Shown here: in pieces, positions 49,096 to 57,770 of the stretch
How positions within the stretch are numbered: the first letter of the stretch is position 1
Layout: every line of letters begins with the position of its first letter
Assembly (NCBI GenBank): GCA_900541875.1
Contig: UQLF01000013.1
Coordinates: 1-64,000 of the forward strand
Direction of reading: 5' to 3'
DNA: 64,000 bases
DNA from: an uncultured Collinsella sp.
GTDB lineage: Bacteria; Actinomycetota; Coriobacteriia; Coriobacteriales; Coriobacteriaceae
Translations under genes and position numbers: made by a program
Notes under the pieces: generated by a model
Told to the model about the DNA's origin: nothing
Seen by the model: the letters and a program-made list of their open reading frames with translations, nothing else
Databases searched by the model: none

Positions 49096-51120
49096 TTAGC
49101 GTCGACGCTTCCAGATAATGCCGAGCATGATGACGATGATGCCGCCGATAAGGCACGCGCCAACTACTGCCAGCGTGCGGTCTCCCGTTGCGGCGAGCTT
49201 ACCGGTCGTCTTCTTGGTGATGACCTTCGTGGTCGTCGTGTCCGTCTTAGGCGAGGGCTTAGGCGTCGGGGCCGGTGTGGGCGTGGGGTCCACGGCTGCG
49301 GAACCGAAGCCGATGGTGCCGGCGAGCCCGGCCATCTTGCTCTCCCAGCCGTTCTGCCCAATCAGCGCCCTCAGCGCCGCCTCACACGTGCCCCACTCGG
49401 TGTACTTGGTGGCGTGTGCAAAGGTGGGAAAGTCGGTCGTGTTGGTAATGATGTAGTTGTTGGTGGCGACGGTATAGGTCTTGGCGGGGTCGAGCGTGCT
49501 GCCGTCCTTGGTGAGTGTGGCACTCACAATGCGCTTGCCTTCGGGCTGCGTCCAATCAATCGTCACGTTGATGCCGCCAAAGGAGAGAACGCTGCCAGAG
49601 TCATCGCGCCACTTGTACTTGTCTTGCGCCTCCTGCTCGGTGTGACCGGCCGCCACATAAGCCTGCTGAAGCTCGTAGCTGTCGTTGCAATCGTCGCTGA
49701 TCTGCAGTGAGTGCTCGAGCGCTGCGAGGAAGTTCGCGCCGGTCATGGTCCAGGTCTCCACGGTGTTGCCGTAGGGCGAGATGGCGATGACGTTGCCGGC
49801 GGTCACGTTGCCCGCCGCGATGCCGCCGCGGATGCCGCCAGCGTTTTCGATAGCGAGGTCCGCGCCCGTCAGGGCAAGATAGGAGCCGCAAATCACGTGG
49901 CCGATGGTCTGGGCCTTGGTGGTGTCGCCCTCCTTGCTGGGGCGGAAATCGGTGGTGCGCACCATTTCCCAACCATGCGTGCCTGCGGCGTCCTCGCCGT
50001 AGAAATAGTTGGTGGTGGATGTGCCGAGCACCTTGTTCGATTCGTTTTCAAAGGCCTCGTCGAGCGGCTTGATCTTGTTGCGGACGTCTTCAAGGCGGCT
50101 TTGGTAGTCGGAGCCCTTGTCGGGGTCTGCTAAAAGGTCGTTGACGTTCTTGGCGGTGTAGAGCTTCTCGTCGCTGCCGTCTGCAGGGACCGTGACCGTG
50201 TCATCGTCGGTCGTCTCGGTGCCATTCGTGTCGTACTTGTACGGAATGGAAAGCAGCCCCACCTCGGCAAAGGCGCTGCCTGCCTCGACAACGTGGATCG
50301 TCTTGCCGTCGGCTCCCGTCACCTTCTCGTTAAGGTTGATGTGCTCGTGGCCTGCGATAAGGGCATCGACGCCACGGAGCCGCGTGGCAAAGGTCTTTGC
50401 GTCGAGCGTGTGCGCGATACACACAACAACATCGCAGCCCTCCTTGCGCAGCTGCTCTGCCTCGGGATTGATGGCGTTCGCGGCACTCGAGAAGCTGGTG
50501 CCCGCGACCAGGTCCGCGCGCAGCGAGGATCCCAGCGACTCATCCATGGCACCCACGACGCCGACCTTGATTTTGTAATCGAATGTGGAGTGATCCTCGC
50601 TATCCTCCCAGGTGCGATCGAGCGTCTTCGTGATGCTCGAGCTCCATACGCCGCTCGTAGACTTTGCGTTCGCGCAGAGCATGGCGAAGGGCGTGCCGGT
50701 GGGGCTGTAGCCGGTCATGGTGCGAAGTTTGTCCGCGCCGTAGCTCCAGTCGTGGTTGCCTGGCGTGGTCGCGTCGTAGCCGTCGGCGTAGAAGGTGTCC
50801 ATGAGCTCGGCGATGCTCTTGCCCTCGCTCATGGTGGCGAAGGACTGTCCGTGGAAGGTGTCGCCCGCATCGAGCAAAAGATCGGGGGCGCTGTTTTGGG
50901 CGCTATAGAGAACCGCCAGTCCATCAAAGCCCACAGTGCCGGTGCCCTTGCTTGCGTTGTAGCTGTACTTGTAGCTGCCGTGGATGTCGTTGGTGTGCAT
51001 GACGGCCACGGAGCCGTCAATAGCGGCGGGCAGGTTACCCGCGAAAGCGAGGCTTGGGATGCCTGCGAGCGCGCCGGCAAACAACGCGGCGGCTAACGCA
51101 AGGCGGGGGAGTCTTTTCAT
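49096..51120 (-). CDS. Surface-anchored 5'-nucleotidase/metallophosphatase with LAATG sorting signal
   Basis: The 674-residue protein starts with a signal peptide (MKRLPRLALAAALFAGALAG, cleavage near AFA-GN). The N-terminal metallophosphatase domain has MHTNDIHGSYKY, GNHDWSYG and GHEHINL. The 5'-nucleotidase C-terminal domain contains NAGGIRGGI and GNTVETWTMTG. It ends with a Thr/Pro-rich spacer, LAATG at 642-646, a hydrophobic helix and KRRR, a cell-wall sorting signal of the LAxTG type used by class E sortases in high-GC Gram-positives. It should release phosphate from external nucleotides or UDP-sugars. No sortase gene is nearby. Confidence 0.92.
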   Translation of the reverse strand: MKRLPRLALAAALFAGALAGIPSLAFAGNLPAAIDGSVAVMHTNDIHGSYKYSYNASKGTGTVGFDGLAVLYSAQNSAPDLLLDAGDTFHGQSFATMSEGKSIAELMDTFYADGYDATTPGNHDWSYGADKLRTMTGYSPTGTPFAMLCANAKSTSGVWSSSITKTLDRTWEDSEDHSTFDYKIKVGVVGAMDESLGSSLRADLVAGTSFSSAANAINPEAEQLRKEGCDVVVCIAHTLDAKTFATRLRGVDALIAGHEHINLNEKVTGADGKTIHVVEAGSAFAEVGLLSIPYKYDTNGTETTDDDTVTVPADGSDEKLYTAKNVNDLLADPDKGSDYQSRLEDVRNKIKPLDEAFENESNKVLGTSTTNYFYGEDAAGTHGWEMVRTTDFRPSKEGDTTKAQTIGHVICGSYLALTGADLAIENAGGIRGGIAAGNVTAGNVIAISPYGNTVETWTMTGANFLAALEHSLQISDDCNDSYELQQAYVAAGHTEQEAQDKYKWRDDSGSVLSFGGINVTIDWTQPEGKRIVSATLTKDGSTLDPAKTYTVATNNYIITNTTDFPTFAHATKYTEWGTCEAALRALIGQNGWESKMAGLAGTIGFGSAAVDPTPTPAPTPKPSPKTDTTTTKVITKKTTGKLAATGDRTLAVVGACLIGGIIVIMLGIIWKRRR

Positions 51121-51184
51121 GGCAGTTTCCTTAGTCCTTAGCCAGAATGTCTGGTTGAATATCGGATTATCAGCATAATATGCG

Positions 51185-51224
51185 AAAACCGCCGCAAGGG
51201 CGTCTGTCCCTTTGCGGCGGTTTT
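51185..51224. repeat. Intergenic palindrome, GGGACAGG family (copy R6)
   Basis: AAAACCGCCGCAAGGG and CCCTTTGCGGCGGTTTT pair with one bulge around GTCTGT. It lies next to R7. Confidence 0.8.
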
Positions 51225-51240
51225 GACGTTTGCGCAGATA

Positions 51241-51281
51241 AAACCTACCAAAATAAACCTGTCCCTTTTTGGCAGGTTTTA
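51241..51281. repeat. Intergenic palindrome, GGGACAGG family (copy R7)
   Basis: AAAACCTACCAAAA and TTTTTGGCAGGTTTT enclose AAACCTGTCCC. It is the inverse of copy R1 with a single change and abuts the stop of the ABC ATPase gene. Confidence 0.82.
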
Positions 51282-52073
51282 GCTTAGCAGCATGCGGTCG
51301 TTGGCGAGCTCGCCGCCCGAGACCTCCTCGAACTTCTGTAGCAGGTCGGCCACGGTGAGCGACTTCTTCTCGTCGCCGGCCACGTCGTAGATCACATGGC
51401 CCTCGTGCATCATGATCAGACGGTTGCCCAGACGGATGGCGTCGTTCATGTTGTGCGTGACCATGAGCGTGGTCAGGTGGTTCTCGTCGACGATCTCCTC
51501 GGTCAGGTTGAGCACCTTAGAGGCCGTCTTGGGGTCGAGGGCCGCCGTGTGCTCGTCGAGCAGCAGCAGGCGCGGCCTGGTGAGCGTGGCCATCAGCAGG
51601 GTGAGTGCCTGGCGCTGGCCGCCCGAGAGCAGGCCGACCTTGGCGTTGAGACGCGTGTCAAGACCAAGGTCCAGGCGCTTGAGCAGCTCAACGTACTCGT
51701 CCTTCTCGGCCTTGGTGACGCCCCACGAAAGGCCGCGACGCTGGCCACGGCGCTTGGCGAGGGCCAGGTTCTCGGCGATCTGCATGTCGGCAGCGGTACC
51801 GCGCATGGGATCCTGAAACACGCGGCCCAGGTACTTGGCGCGCTGCGACTCGCTCAGGCGCGAGATGTCGGTGCCGTCGAGCTCGATAACGCCCGAATCG
51901 AGCGGGTACACGCCGGCGATCATGTTGAGCAGCGTGGACTTGCCGGCGCCGTTGCCGCCGATCACGGTTACAAAGTCGCCGTCGTTAAGGGTGAGGTCGA
52001 CACCGGTGAGCGCGCGCTTCTCGGTGACGGTGCCCTTGTTAAAGGTCTTCTTGACGTGCGAGAGCTTAAGCAT
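51279..52073 (-). CDS. ABC transporter ATP-binding protein (TrpZ-like)
   Basis: The 264 residues form one ABC ATPase: Walker A GGNGAGKST near 39-47, Q-loop VFQDPMRGT, signature LSGGQRQAL and Walker B LLLLDEHTAALDP, with His at the switch (VTHNMND). The Q-loop with DPMRGTAADM and DEHTAALDP are typical of the family that serves tryptophan/tyrosine-type importers (TrpXYZ, COG1101). It overlaps the permease gene by eight bases. Confidence 0.9.
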   Translation of the reverse strand: MLKLSHVKKTFNKGTVTEKRALTGVDLTLNDGDFVTVIGGNGAGKSTLLNMIAGVYPLDSGVIELDGTDISRLSESQRAKYLGRVFQDPMRGTAADMQIAENLALAKRRGQRRGLSWGVTKAEKDEYVELLKRLDLGLDTRLNAKVGLLSGGQRQALTLLMATLTRPRLLLLDEHTAALDPKTASKVLNLTEEIVDENHLTTLMVTHNMNDAIRLGNRLIMMHEGHVIYDVAGDEKKSLTVADLLQKFEEVSGGELANDRMLLS

Positions 52074-52989
52074 CTGCCTCGTCCCCCTTCGTGTAGGAGC
52101 TGCGGAGCTTATAGCGCTCCCAAACCACGGGCACGCACAGGGCCACGGCGACGATCACAGCGGAGAGCAACTTCATGTCGTTGGCGTCCATGCCCAACTG
52201 CAGCACGATGGCGCGGATAAGGAAGTACACCACGGAGCCAAAGACGGCGGAGGCAAGACGGACGCTAAACTGCGTGAGACCGCCGGGCAGCAGACGGCCG
52301 AGCACCTCGCCGATAACAATGGCGGCAAGACCGATAACGATGGCACCGGTGCCCATACCAATGTCGGCGTACTTCTGGCTCTGGCAGATAAGCGCGCCCG
52401 AGAGGCCGATGAGGGCGTTGGAGAGCACGAGGGCGATCATCTTGGTGGAGTTGGTGTTGACGCCCAGAGCGCGGATCATGTACTCGTTGTTGCCGGTGGC
52501 GCGCAGCGCCGAGCCGATCTCGGTGCCAAAGAACCAATACAGGATTGCAACGATAGCCACGGCGAGCAGGATGCCCAAGATGATGGCAACGGTGGACTGC
52601 GGCAGACCGGTCATATTGCTGACGGCCGAAAACACGGTGCCCTTGGCAAGAATGGGCGTATTGGACTTGCCCATGATGCGCAGGTTGATGGACCACAGAC
52701 TGATCTGGGTGAGGATTCCGGCGAGGATCGCGGGAATCTCGAAGACGGTGGTCAAAATGCCCGTGACGGCACCCGCGATGGCGCCGGCGCACATACCGGC
52801 CAGCACGGCGAGCAGCGGGTCGACGTTGTTATTGACGATGAGCACAGCGCAGACGCAGCCGCCGAGGGCAAAGCTGCCGTCGCAGGTCATATCGGGAATA
52901 TCGAGCAGGCGGAACGTGATAAACACGCCAAGCACCATAATGCCCCAGAGGACGCCCTGCGAAACGGCGCCCTGCAATGCAATAAGCAT
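52066..52989 (-). CDS. ABC transporter permease (TrpY-like)
   Basis: The 307-residue membrane protein has about eight to nine helices and matches the permease family COG4120, whose members work with PF04392-type binding proteins. Near the N-terminus GIMVLGVFITFRLLDIPDMTCDGSF is characteristic. The start (MLIALQGAVSQG) follows TAGGAGGTATGAAG closely. It lies 204 bases after the binding-protein gene, with a hairpin between them that may reduce its expression relative to the lipoprotein. Confidence 0.9.
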   Translation of the reverse strand: MLIALQGAVSQGVLWGIMVLGVFITFRLLDIPDMTCDGSFALGGCVCAVLIVNNNVDPLLAVLAGMCAGAIAGAVTGILTTVFEIPAILAGILTQISLWSINLRIMGKSNTPILAKGTVFSAVSNMTGLPQSTVAIILGILLAVAIVAILYWFFGTEIGSALRATGNNEYMIRALGVNTNSTKMIALVLSNALIGLSGALICQSQKYADIGMGTGAIVIGLAAIVIGEVLGRLLPGGLTQFSVRLASAVFGSVVYFLIRAIVLQLGMDANDMKLLSAVIVAVALCVPVVWERYKLRSSYTKGDEADA

Positions 52990-53093
52990 GCTTCATACCT
53001 CCTAGGATAGGGTGGACACGTGAGTCACCATGATAGCGGTAACAATGTATAAAAGAGCTGCGGACGGATGTTTTGTCTCATCCGAAACAAGCA

Positions 53094-53122
53094 GGGCGAA
53101 CGCCGGTCTTTAGCGTTCGCCC
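53094..53122 (-). promoter_or_regulatory. Intra-operon hairpin between binding protein and permease genes
   Basis: GGGCGAACGC and GCGTTCGCCC form a 10-bp perfect stem without a T-run. Such hairpins often stabilise the upstream message, giving more binding protein than permease. Confidence 0.6.
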
Positions 53123-53193
53123 CAAGGACTCAGATATTGAATAACGCGGCTGTGGCGCGCGTACGGGCCCTAGACGCGTTACCGCGCATGGCG

Positions 53194-54174
53194 CTACTCG
53201 TCCAGAGTGGAAAGGTCGATGCCCAGCGCCTCGGCCATCTCGTCGTTCTTGACGACGACCAGGTCCTTGCTCGAGAGGTGCTTGATCGGCATGTCTTCGG
53301 GCTTGGCCTCGCCCTTCAGGATCTTAACGGCCATCTCGCCCGCGGCGTAGCCCAGGTCCTCATAGTTGATGGAGAGGGTGAACAGGCCGCCGGCCTTACA
53401 CATGCCCTCCTCGCCAGTCACGAAGGGGAGCTTGTTCTCCTTGCAGATCTGGCCGACCTGCGAGGCACCCGCGGCGATGGTGTTGTCGGTGGGGGAGTAC
53501 AGCGCGTCGACCTTGCCCACGGCAGACTCGACGACGGACTGAATCTCGTTGGAGCTCGAGACGGTGAAGTCAGTGTACTGGAGGCCCAGCTTGTCGAGCT
53601 CCTTCTTGGCGGCCTTGATCTGGACGTCGGAGTTGGACTCGGCGGTGCAGTAGAGCAGGCCGACCTTCTTTACGTCGGGCAGTACCTTCTGCATCATCTC
53701 GAGTTGCTCGGCGACCGGGGTAAGGTCGGAGGCGCCCGTGACGTTGGTGCCGGGCTTGTCGTTGTCCTGGACCAGGCCGGAGGCGGCGTAGTCGGTGATG
53801 GCGCAACCCACGATGGGGATATCGGCCGTGGCACCGGCAGCAGCCTGTGCGGCGGGCGTGGCGATGGCGTAGATCAGGTCGACGCCATCGCCCACGAACT
53901 TGTCGGCGATGGACTTACACGTGGACTGGTCGTTCTGGGCGTTCTTCTGGTCGATCTTGACCTTAAGGCCGCTCTCCTTGATGGCCTTGACAAAGCCGTC
54001 GTTGGCGGCATCGAGTGCGGAGTGCTCGGTGAGCTGCAGAACGCCGATGGTGTAGTCGGAACCGGCGGCAGCAGAGCCGGAACCGGAGTTGCCGCCGCAT
54101 CCGGCGAGCGGGGCGAGCGCGAGCAGGCCGGCGGAGACCAGAAGGCTCCTGCGGCTGATGGTGATGTCCTTCAT
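53194..54174 (-). CDS. ABC transporter substrate-binding lipoprotein (TrpX-like, PF04392)
   Basis: The 326-residue precursor has a lipoprotein signal: ISRRSLLVSAGLLALAPLAGC, with the lipobox LAGC and the Cys at about residue 25. Mature domains match the ABC_sub_bind family (IGVLQLTEHSALDAANDGF, AIATPAAQAA, IPIVGCAITDY, VTGASDLTPV). Members of this family bind tryptophan, tyrosine or other ligands; the ligand here is not proven. I chose ATG 54174 (MKDITISRRS), preceded by GGGGGTAATGAT. It is the first gene of the three-gene operon. Confidence 0.9.
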   Translation of the reverse strand: MKDITISRRSLLVSAGLLALAPLAGCGGNSGSGSAAAGSDYTIGVLQLTEHSALDAANDGFVKAIKESGLKVKIDQKNAQNDQSTCKSIADKFVGDGVDLIYAIATPAAQAAAGATADIPIVGCAITDYAASGLVQDNDKPGTNVTGASDLTPVAEQLEMMQKVLPDVKKVGLLYCTAESNSDVQIKAAKKELDKLGLQYTDFTVSSSNEIQSVVESAVGKVDALYSPTDNTIAAGASQVGQICKENKLPFVTGEEGMCKAGGLFTLSINYEDLGYAAGEMAVKILKGEAKPEDMPIKHLSSKDLVVVKNDEMAEALGIDLSTLDE

Positions 54175-54334
54175 ATCATTACCCCCAGTATAAAAATGGC
54201 TGGAAACACTGCACTGGGACAAAGTGCAAGTGGAACTATAGTAGCGCTGATGTCCATTTTTACAACAGCCTGGCGGGTTTTTTAATACAGAATCGGATGG
54301 GCGGTACGGGTAGTCGAATGGGCGGCGGAGGGTC

Positions 54335-55120
54335 TTATGCGGCGGAGGAGGCGTCGTCCTCGTCCAAGGCGGCGAAGAGCTTCTTGCCGTCGAGCAGGCG
54401 CGTGCTGACGTTTCTCATACGGGCGATCTCGACGGTGCGCAGCGTATCGTCGGCGCCTCGGGCGTCGTAGACCGTTCCCAGCAGATACGAGATGCCATCG
54501 CGCTGCCTGATGGCAAAGGGACGGAGTGTCATCCGTGCTGCTTCGGTTTCGCCGCGTGTCGTGACGCTCGAAATATCAAAACTCACCGTGGTTCCGTGGT
54601 CGATGGCCTGCTCGACGAGCTCGCACGTGTCGATGCGCTTGATGGGCGTGCGTGTTGCTTTGGTAGCCTTGCTGCCTGCGCTTGGAACGGGTTCGGGTGT
54701 ATCGAGGTAGCCGCGAACGTCGGCACTCGCCATGGCAACTAAGTGCTGCGCCATGCTCTTGCGGATAGCGATAGGCGTGGAGCGGTTGCGCATGACCATG
54801 CCGTGGAGCCGGATGATCTCTTCATCGGTGAGCGGGCGGGTAAGAAGTTTGTAGCCCACGCCGCGTTTGTACTCAATTTCGTATCCGGCATGGCGAAGCG
54901 CGGAGATGGCGGTGTAGATGCTGCGCCGCGCCGCCGAGATGGGCATGCGGGCGGGGTCGTCGGGATGGGCGAGGCGCCGGATCAACTCATCGGAAAGCAT
55001 GGCCTTGTCCTCGCCGGTGTTTTCGCTTAATAGTTGCAGGATGCGAACGGCGCGATAGGCTGCCATCGAGGCGGCGCCTCTAGTCGTGGTGTCGTAGGTT
55101 TCAACAGCGGCTTCGGTCAT
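54335..55120 (-). CDS. WYL-domain transcriptional regulator
   Basis: Residues 15-95 form a winged helix-turn-helix (YRAVRILQLLSE, SIYTAISALRHAGYEIEYKR). The C-terminal half carries a WYL domain: RPFAIRQRDGISYLLGTVYD, then RTVEIARMRNVS. WYL domains sense nucleic acids or small ligands. ATG 55120 was chosen because GGAAAGGACGTG is suitably spaced; GTG 55129 is too near it. The gene stands just before the TrpXYZ-like operon on the same strand, so it could regulate that importer, but it may be independent. Confidence 0.85.
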   Translation of the reverse strand: MTEAAVETYDTTTRGAASMAAYRAVRILQLLSENTGEDKAMLSDELIRRLAHPDDPARMPISAARRSIYTAISALRHAGYEIEYKRGVGYKLLTRPLTDEEIIRLHGMVMRNRSTPIAIRKSMAQHLVAMASADVRGYLDTPEPVPSAGSKATKATRTPIKRIDTCELVEQAIDHGTTVSFDISSVTTRGETEAARMTLRPFAIRQRDGISYLLGTVYDARGADDTLRTVEIARMRNVSTRLLDGKKLFAALDEDDASSAA

Positions 55121-55237
55121 AGTGCCCACGTCCTTTCCGTTTTGGGTGGCGACGGTATGGAGCCTAGGACGTGGGGCTTTCCCAGGGGCGCAGGGCGCTC
55201 TGGGCGGTCGGTAGTCGTCGGCAAACGGCGGGTCGAG

Positions 55238-55300
55238 TTTTCAACAGCCCTGCTCAACTGACCAAAAACTTGCCAAAAGCTTGACGGATGCTGTTGAAAA
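55238..55300. repeat. Palindrome with TTTTCAACAGC arms upstream of the WYL gene
   Basis: TTTTCAACAGC (55238-55248) and GCTGTTGAAAA (55290-55300) are perfect inverted repeats 41 bases apart. The right arm joins the asnS terminator. Confidence 0.65.
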
Positions 55301-55332
55301 AAGCGTCTCTCAACTGATGTCGAGAGACGCTT
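55296..55332 (-). terminator. Terminator of asnS
   Basis: On the minus strand AAGCGTCTCT and AGAGACGCTT pair across 12 bases and are followed by TTTT. Confidence 0.88.
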
Positions 55333-55378
55333 ATGCGATGAGCGTTGGCATGTGGCGACGCGAGCTGGCGTCCGACGA

Positions 55379-56782
55379 TTAGAAGTCGGCGTTGCCCACG
55401 GTGCGCGGGTGCGGCAGGACGTCGCGGATGTTGCCCACGCCGGTCAGATACATGACCAAGCGCTCGAAGCCCAGACCGTAGCCGGCGTGCTTGCAGGAAC
55501 CGTAGCGGCGCAGGTCAAGGTAGTACTTGTACTGCTCGGGATTCATGCCCAGGTCCTTGATGCGGGCCTCGAGCAGATCCAGGCGCTCCTCGCGTTGGGA
55601 GCCGCCGATAATCTCGCCGATACCGGGAACCAGGCAGTCGGCGGCGGCGACGGTCTTGCCGTCCTCGTTCATGCGCATGTAGAACGCCTTGATCTCGGCC
55701 GGGTAGTCGGTCACAAAAGTCGGTCGCTTAAAGTGCTCTTCAGTCAGGAAGCGCTCGTGCTCGGTCTGCAGGTCGATGCCCCAGCTCACGGGATAGTCAA
55801 ACTTGTGACCGGCGGCGACGGCCTGCTCCAGGATTTCGACGGCCTCGGTGTAGGTAACGCGGGCAAAGTCGGAGTTGGCGACATGGTCCAGGCGCTCGAG
55901 CAGACCCTTGTCCACAAACTTGTTGAGCATATTGAGCTCGTCGGGGCAGGTGGCCATAACGTCCTTAAGGACGTACTTGAGCATGGCCTCGGCGTTGTCC
56001 ATGTAGTCGTTCAGATCGGCAAAGGCCATCTCGGGCTCGATCATCCAGAACTCGGCGGCGTGGCGCGTGGTGTTGGAGTTTTCGGCGCGGAAGGTGGGGC
56101 CAAAGGTGTACACGTCGCCAAAGGCCATGGCAAAGTTCTCGGCATTGAGCTGGCCGGACACGGTGAGGCTTGCATGCTTGCCAAAGAAGTCCTGGCTCCA
56201 GTCGATCTCGCCGGACTCGGTGAGGGGCGGATTTTTGGGGTCGAGCGTGGTCACGCGGAACATCTCGCCGGCGCCCTCGCAGTCACTCGTGGTGATGATG
56301 GGGGTGTTGACGTAGACAAAGCCCTGCTCCTGGAAGAAGCGGTGGATGGCGGCAGCCGCGACAGAGCGGATGCGGAACACGGCGCGGAACAGGTTGGTGC
56401 GCGGGCGCAGGTGCTGCTGGGTGCGCAGGAACTCGACGGTTGCGCGCTTCTTCTGCAGCGGGTAATCCGGGGCGCTGACGCCCTCGACCTCGATGGAGGT
56501 GGCAGAAAGCTCGAAAGGCTGGGGCGCATCGGGGGTCAGCTTGACGGTGCCGGTGCAAATGAGTGCGGCCGAGACGTTTTGATGGGCGATCTCGTCGTAG
56601 TTGTCGAGTGCCTCGCGGTTCATGACGACCTGCAGGTCGCGGAAGCAGCTGCCGTCGTTGAGCGTAACAAAGCCAAAGTTCTTCATGTCGCGGACGGACT
56701 TGACCCAGCCGGCGACGGTGACAGTCTGGCCGCCGAGCGACTCGGCATCGGCATAGAGCTGCGCGATTTTGGTGCGGTTCAC
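55379..56782 (-). CDS. asnS: Asparaginyl-tRNA synthetase AsnS
   Basis: AsnS charges tRNA-Asn directly. The 467 residues have an N-terminal OB fold (VTVAGWVKSVRDMKNFGFV) and a class II core with motif 2 (FGPTFRAENSNTTRHAAEFWMIEPE) and motif 3 (GYGLGFERLVMYL). I chose GTG 56782, giving VNRTKIAQLYAD, because GGAGGA lies directly in front. An in-frame ATG at 56794 falls on that ribosome binding site and would add four residues. With asnB also present, the cell can make asparagine and charge its tRNA without the transamidation route. Confidence 0.95.
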   Translation of the reverse strand: MNRTKIAQLYADAESLGGQTVTVAGWVKSVRDMKNFGFVTLNDGSCFRDLQVVMNREALDNYDEIAHQNVSAALICTGTVKLTPDAPQPFELSATSIEVEGVSAPDYPLQKKRATVEFLRTQQHLRPRTNLFRAVFRIRSVAAAAIHRFFQEQGFVYVNTPIITTSDCEGAGEMFRVTTLDPKNPPLTESGEIDWSQDFFGKHASLTVSGQLNAENFAMAFGDVYTFGPTFRAENSNTTRHAAEFWMIEPEMAFADLNDYMDNAEAMLKYVLKDVMATCPDELNMLNKFVDKGLLERLDHVANSDFARVTYTEAVEILEQAVAAGHKFDYPVSWGIDLQTEHERFLTEEHFKRPTFVTDYPAEIKAFYMRMNEDGKTVAAADCLVPGIGEIIGGSQREERLDLLEARIKDLGMNPEQYKYYLDLRRYGSCKHAGYGLGFERLVMYLTGVGNIRDVLPHPRTVGNADF

Positions 56783-56887
56783 GTATCCTCCCATAACGGT
56801 TGAATGATAGTTATCCATACAGTTCGATATTCTAGCAGCTCGGCTCATTTGGGCTATACAGATAAGGCATTGGCGGGATGGTTTTTC

Positions 56888-56926
56888 AAACGAAAAGCGC
56901 CCGCGGCCAAATGGTCGCGGGCGCTT
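56888..56926 (-). terminator. Terminator of crr
   Basis: On the minus strand AAGCGCCCGCG and CGCGGGCGCTT pair, followed by TTCGTTTG. Confidence 0.85.
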
Positions 56927-56963
56927 GACGAGGTGCTTTTTGGCTGTGTGGCGAGGGGCCTGG

Positions 56964-57527
56964 CTACTTGGTCTTGGCTACCAGCAGCGGGTCGCCAAGC
57001 TTAACGAGCGGGTTGCCGCCGATAAGCGTGCCGGACTCGCCGACATGGTCGATGCTCTTAAGACGATCGAGCTCGGAGACGATGACGGTCACGATGTCCT
57101 CGTGACCAGCGGCCTTAATGGCCTCGCGGTCGAAGCTGATGAGCGGCTGGCCTGCCTTGACCACATCGCCCATCTCGACAAAGCGGGCAAAACCCTTGCC
57201 GTTCATTTCCACGGTGCCCAGGCCAACATGGATGAACACGCGAAGACCGTCCTCGGTGATCATGCCGATGGAGTGGTTGGTGACAGTGGTGGCACCGATG
57301 CGGCCGTTGGCGGGCGCATAGATGGTGCCGGTAATGGGCTCGATGCCATAGCCCTGGCCAAGCATGCCCGAGGCGATCGTCTCGTCGGGAACCTCGTTCA
57401 GGTTGACGAGCACGCCGTTGACGGGGGCATAGATGACGCCTTCGCGGGTGGCGAAGCTTGCTGCGGGCGGAACGGACGCCTCGCCGGTCGAGGTGAAGGT
57501 GGACTTAAGCGAATCGAGCAGACCCAT
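56964..57527 (-). CDS. crr: PTS glucose-type EIIA component (Crr-like)
   Basis: EIIA of the glucose family passes phosphate from HPr to EIIB and often signals sugar status. The 187 residues contain both active-site histidines, H85 (TVTNHSIGM) and H100 (VFIHVGLGTVEMNGKGF, the phosphorylated one). They also carry APVNGVL and GQGYGIEPITG. It is a free-standing EIIA, 15-20 residues longer than E. coli Crr because of the N-terminal stretch (LLDSLKSTFTSTGEA). I chose ATG 57527 behind GTTGGAGGCAAC. A LacI-type operator lies upstream. Confidence 0.93.
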   Translation of the reverse strand: MGLLDSLKSTFTSTGEASVPPAASFATREGVIYAPVNGVLVNLNEVPDETIASGMLGQGYGIEPITGTIYAPANGRIGATTVTNHSIGMITEDGLRVFIHVGLGTVEMNGKGFARFVEMGDVVKAGQPLISFDREAIKAAGHEDIVTVIVSELDRLKSIDHVGESGTLIGGNPLVKLGDPLLVAKTK

Positions 57528-57574
57528 AGTTGCCTCCAACTTAAATAGGCGCATATCGCGCGTTTGGTTTGCCG

Positions 57575-57584
57575 GAAACGTTTC
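57575..57584 (-). promoter_or_regulatory. LacI-family operator (cre/Cra-like) upstream of crr
   Basis: ATGAAACGTTTCCGG on the minus strand contains the perfect palindrome GAAACGTTTC with a central CG, the hallmark of CcpA, Cra and other LacI-family sites. It is 47 bases before the crr start codon. Confidence 0.55.
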
Positions 57585-57770
57585 ATATATGTTTCGCGGC
57601 TTGGTCAACGCCCCTATTCTACGCTGCTCAGCGATACCTCTGAGCTGGGATTATGTGATATATCAGTTGAAGGGAAACTTATTGCTGGTGTGTTTCTGCG
57701 CCACGGGTTCAAGTGGGGTACGCTTGAAGGCGAAAAACAAAGGCGCTAAATTTGCGCGAAGGGAGCACAT

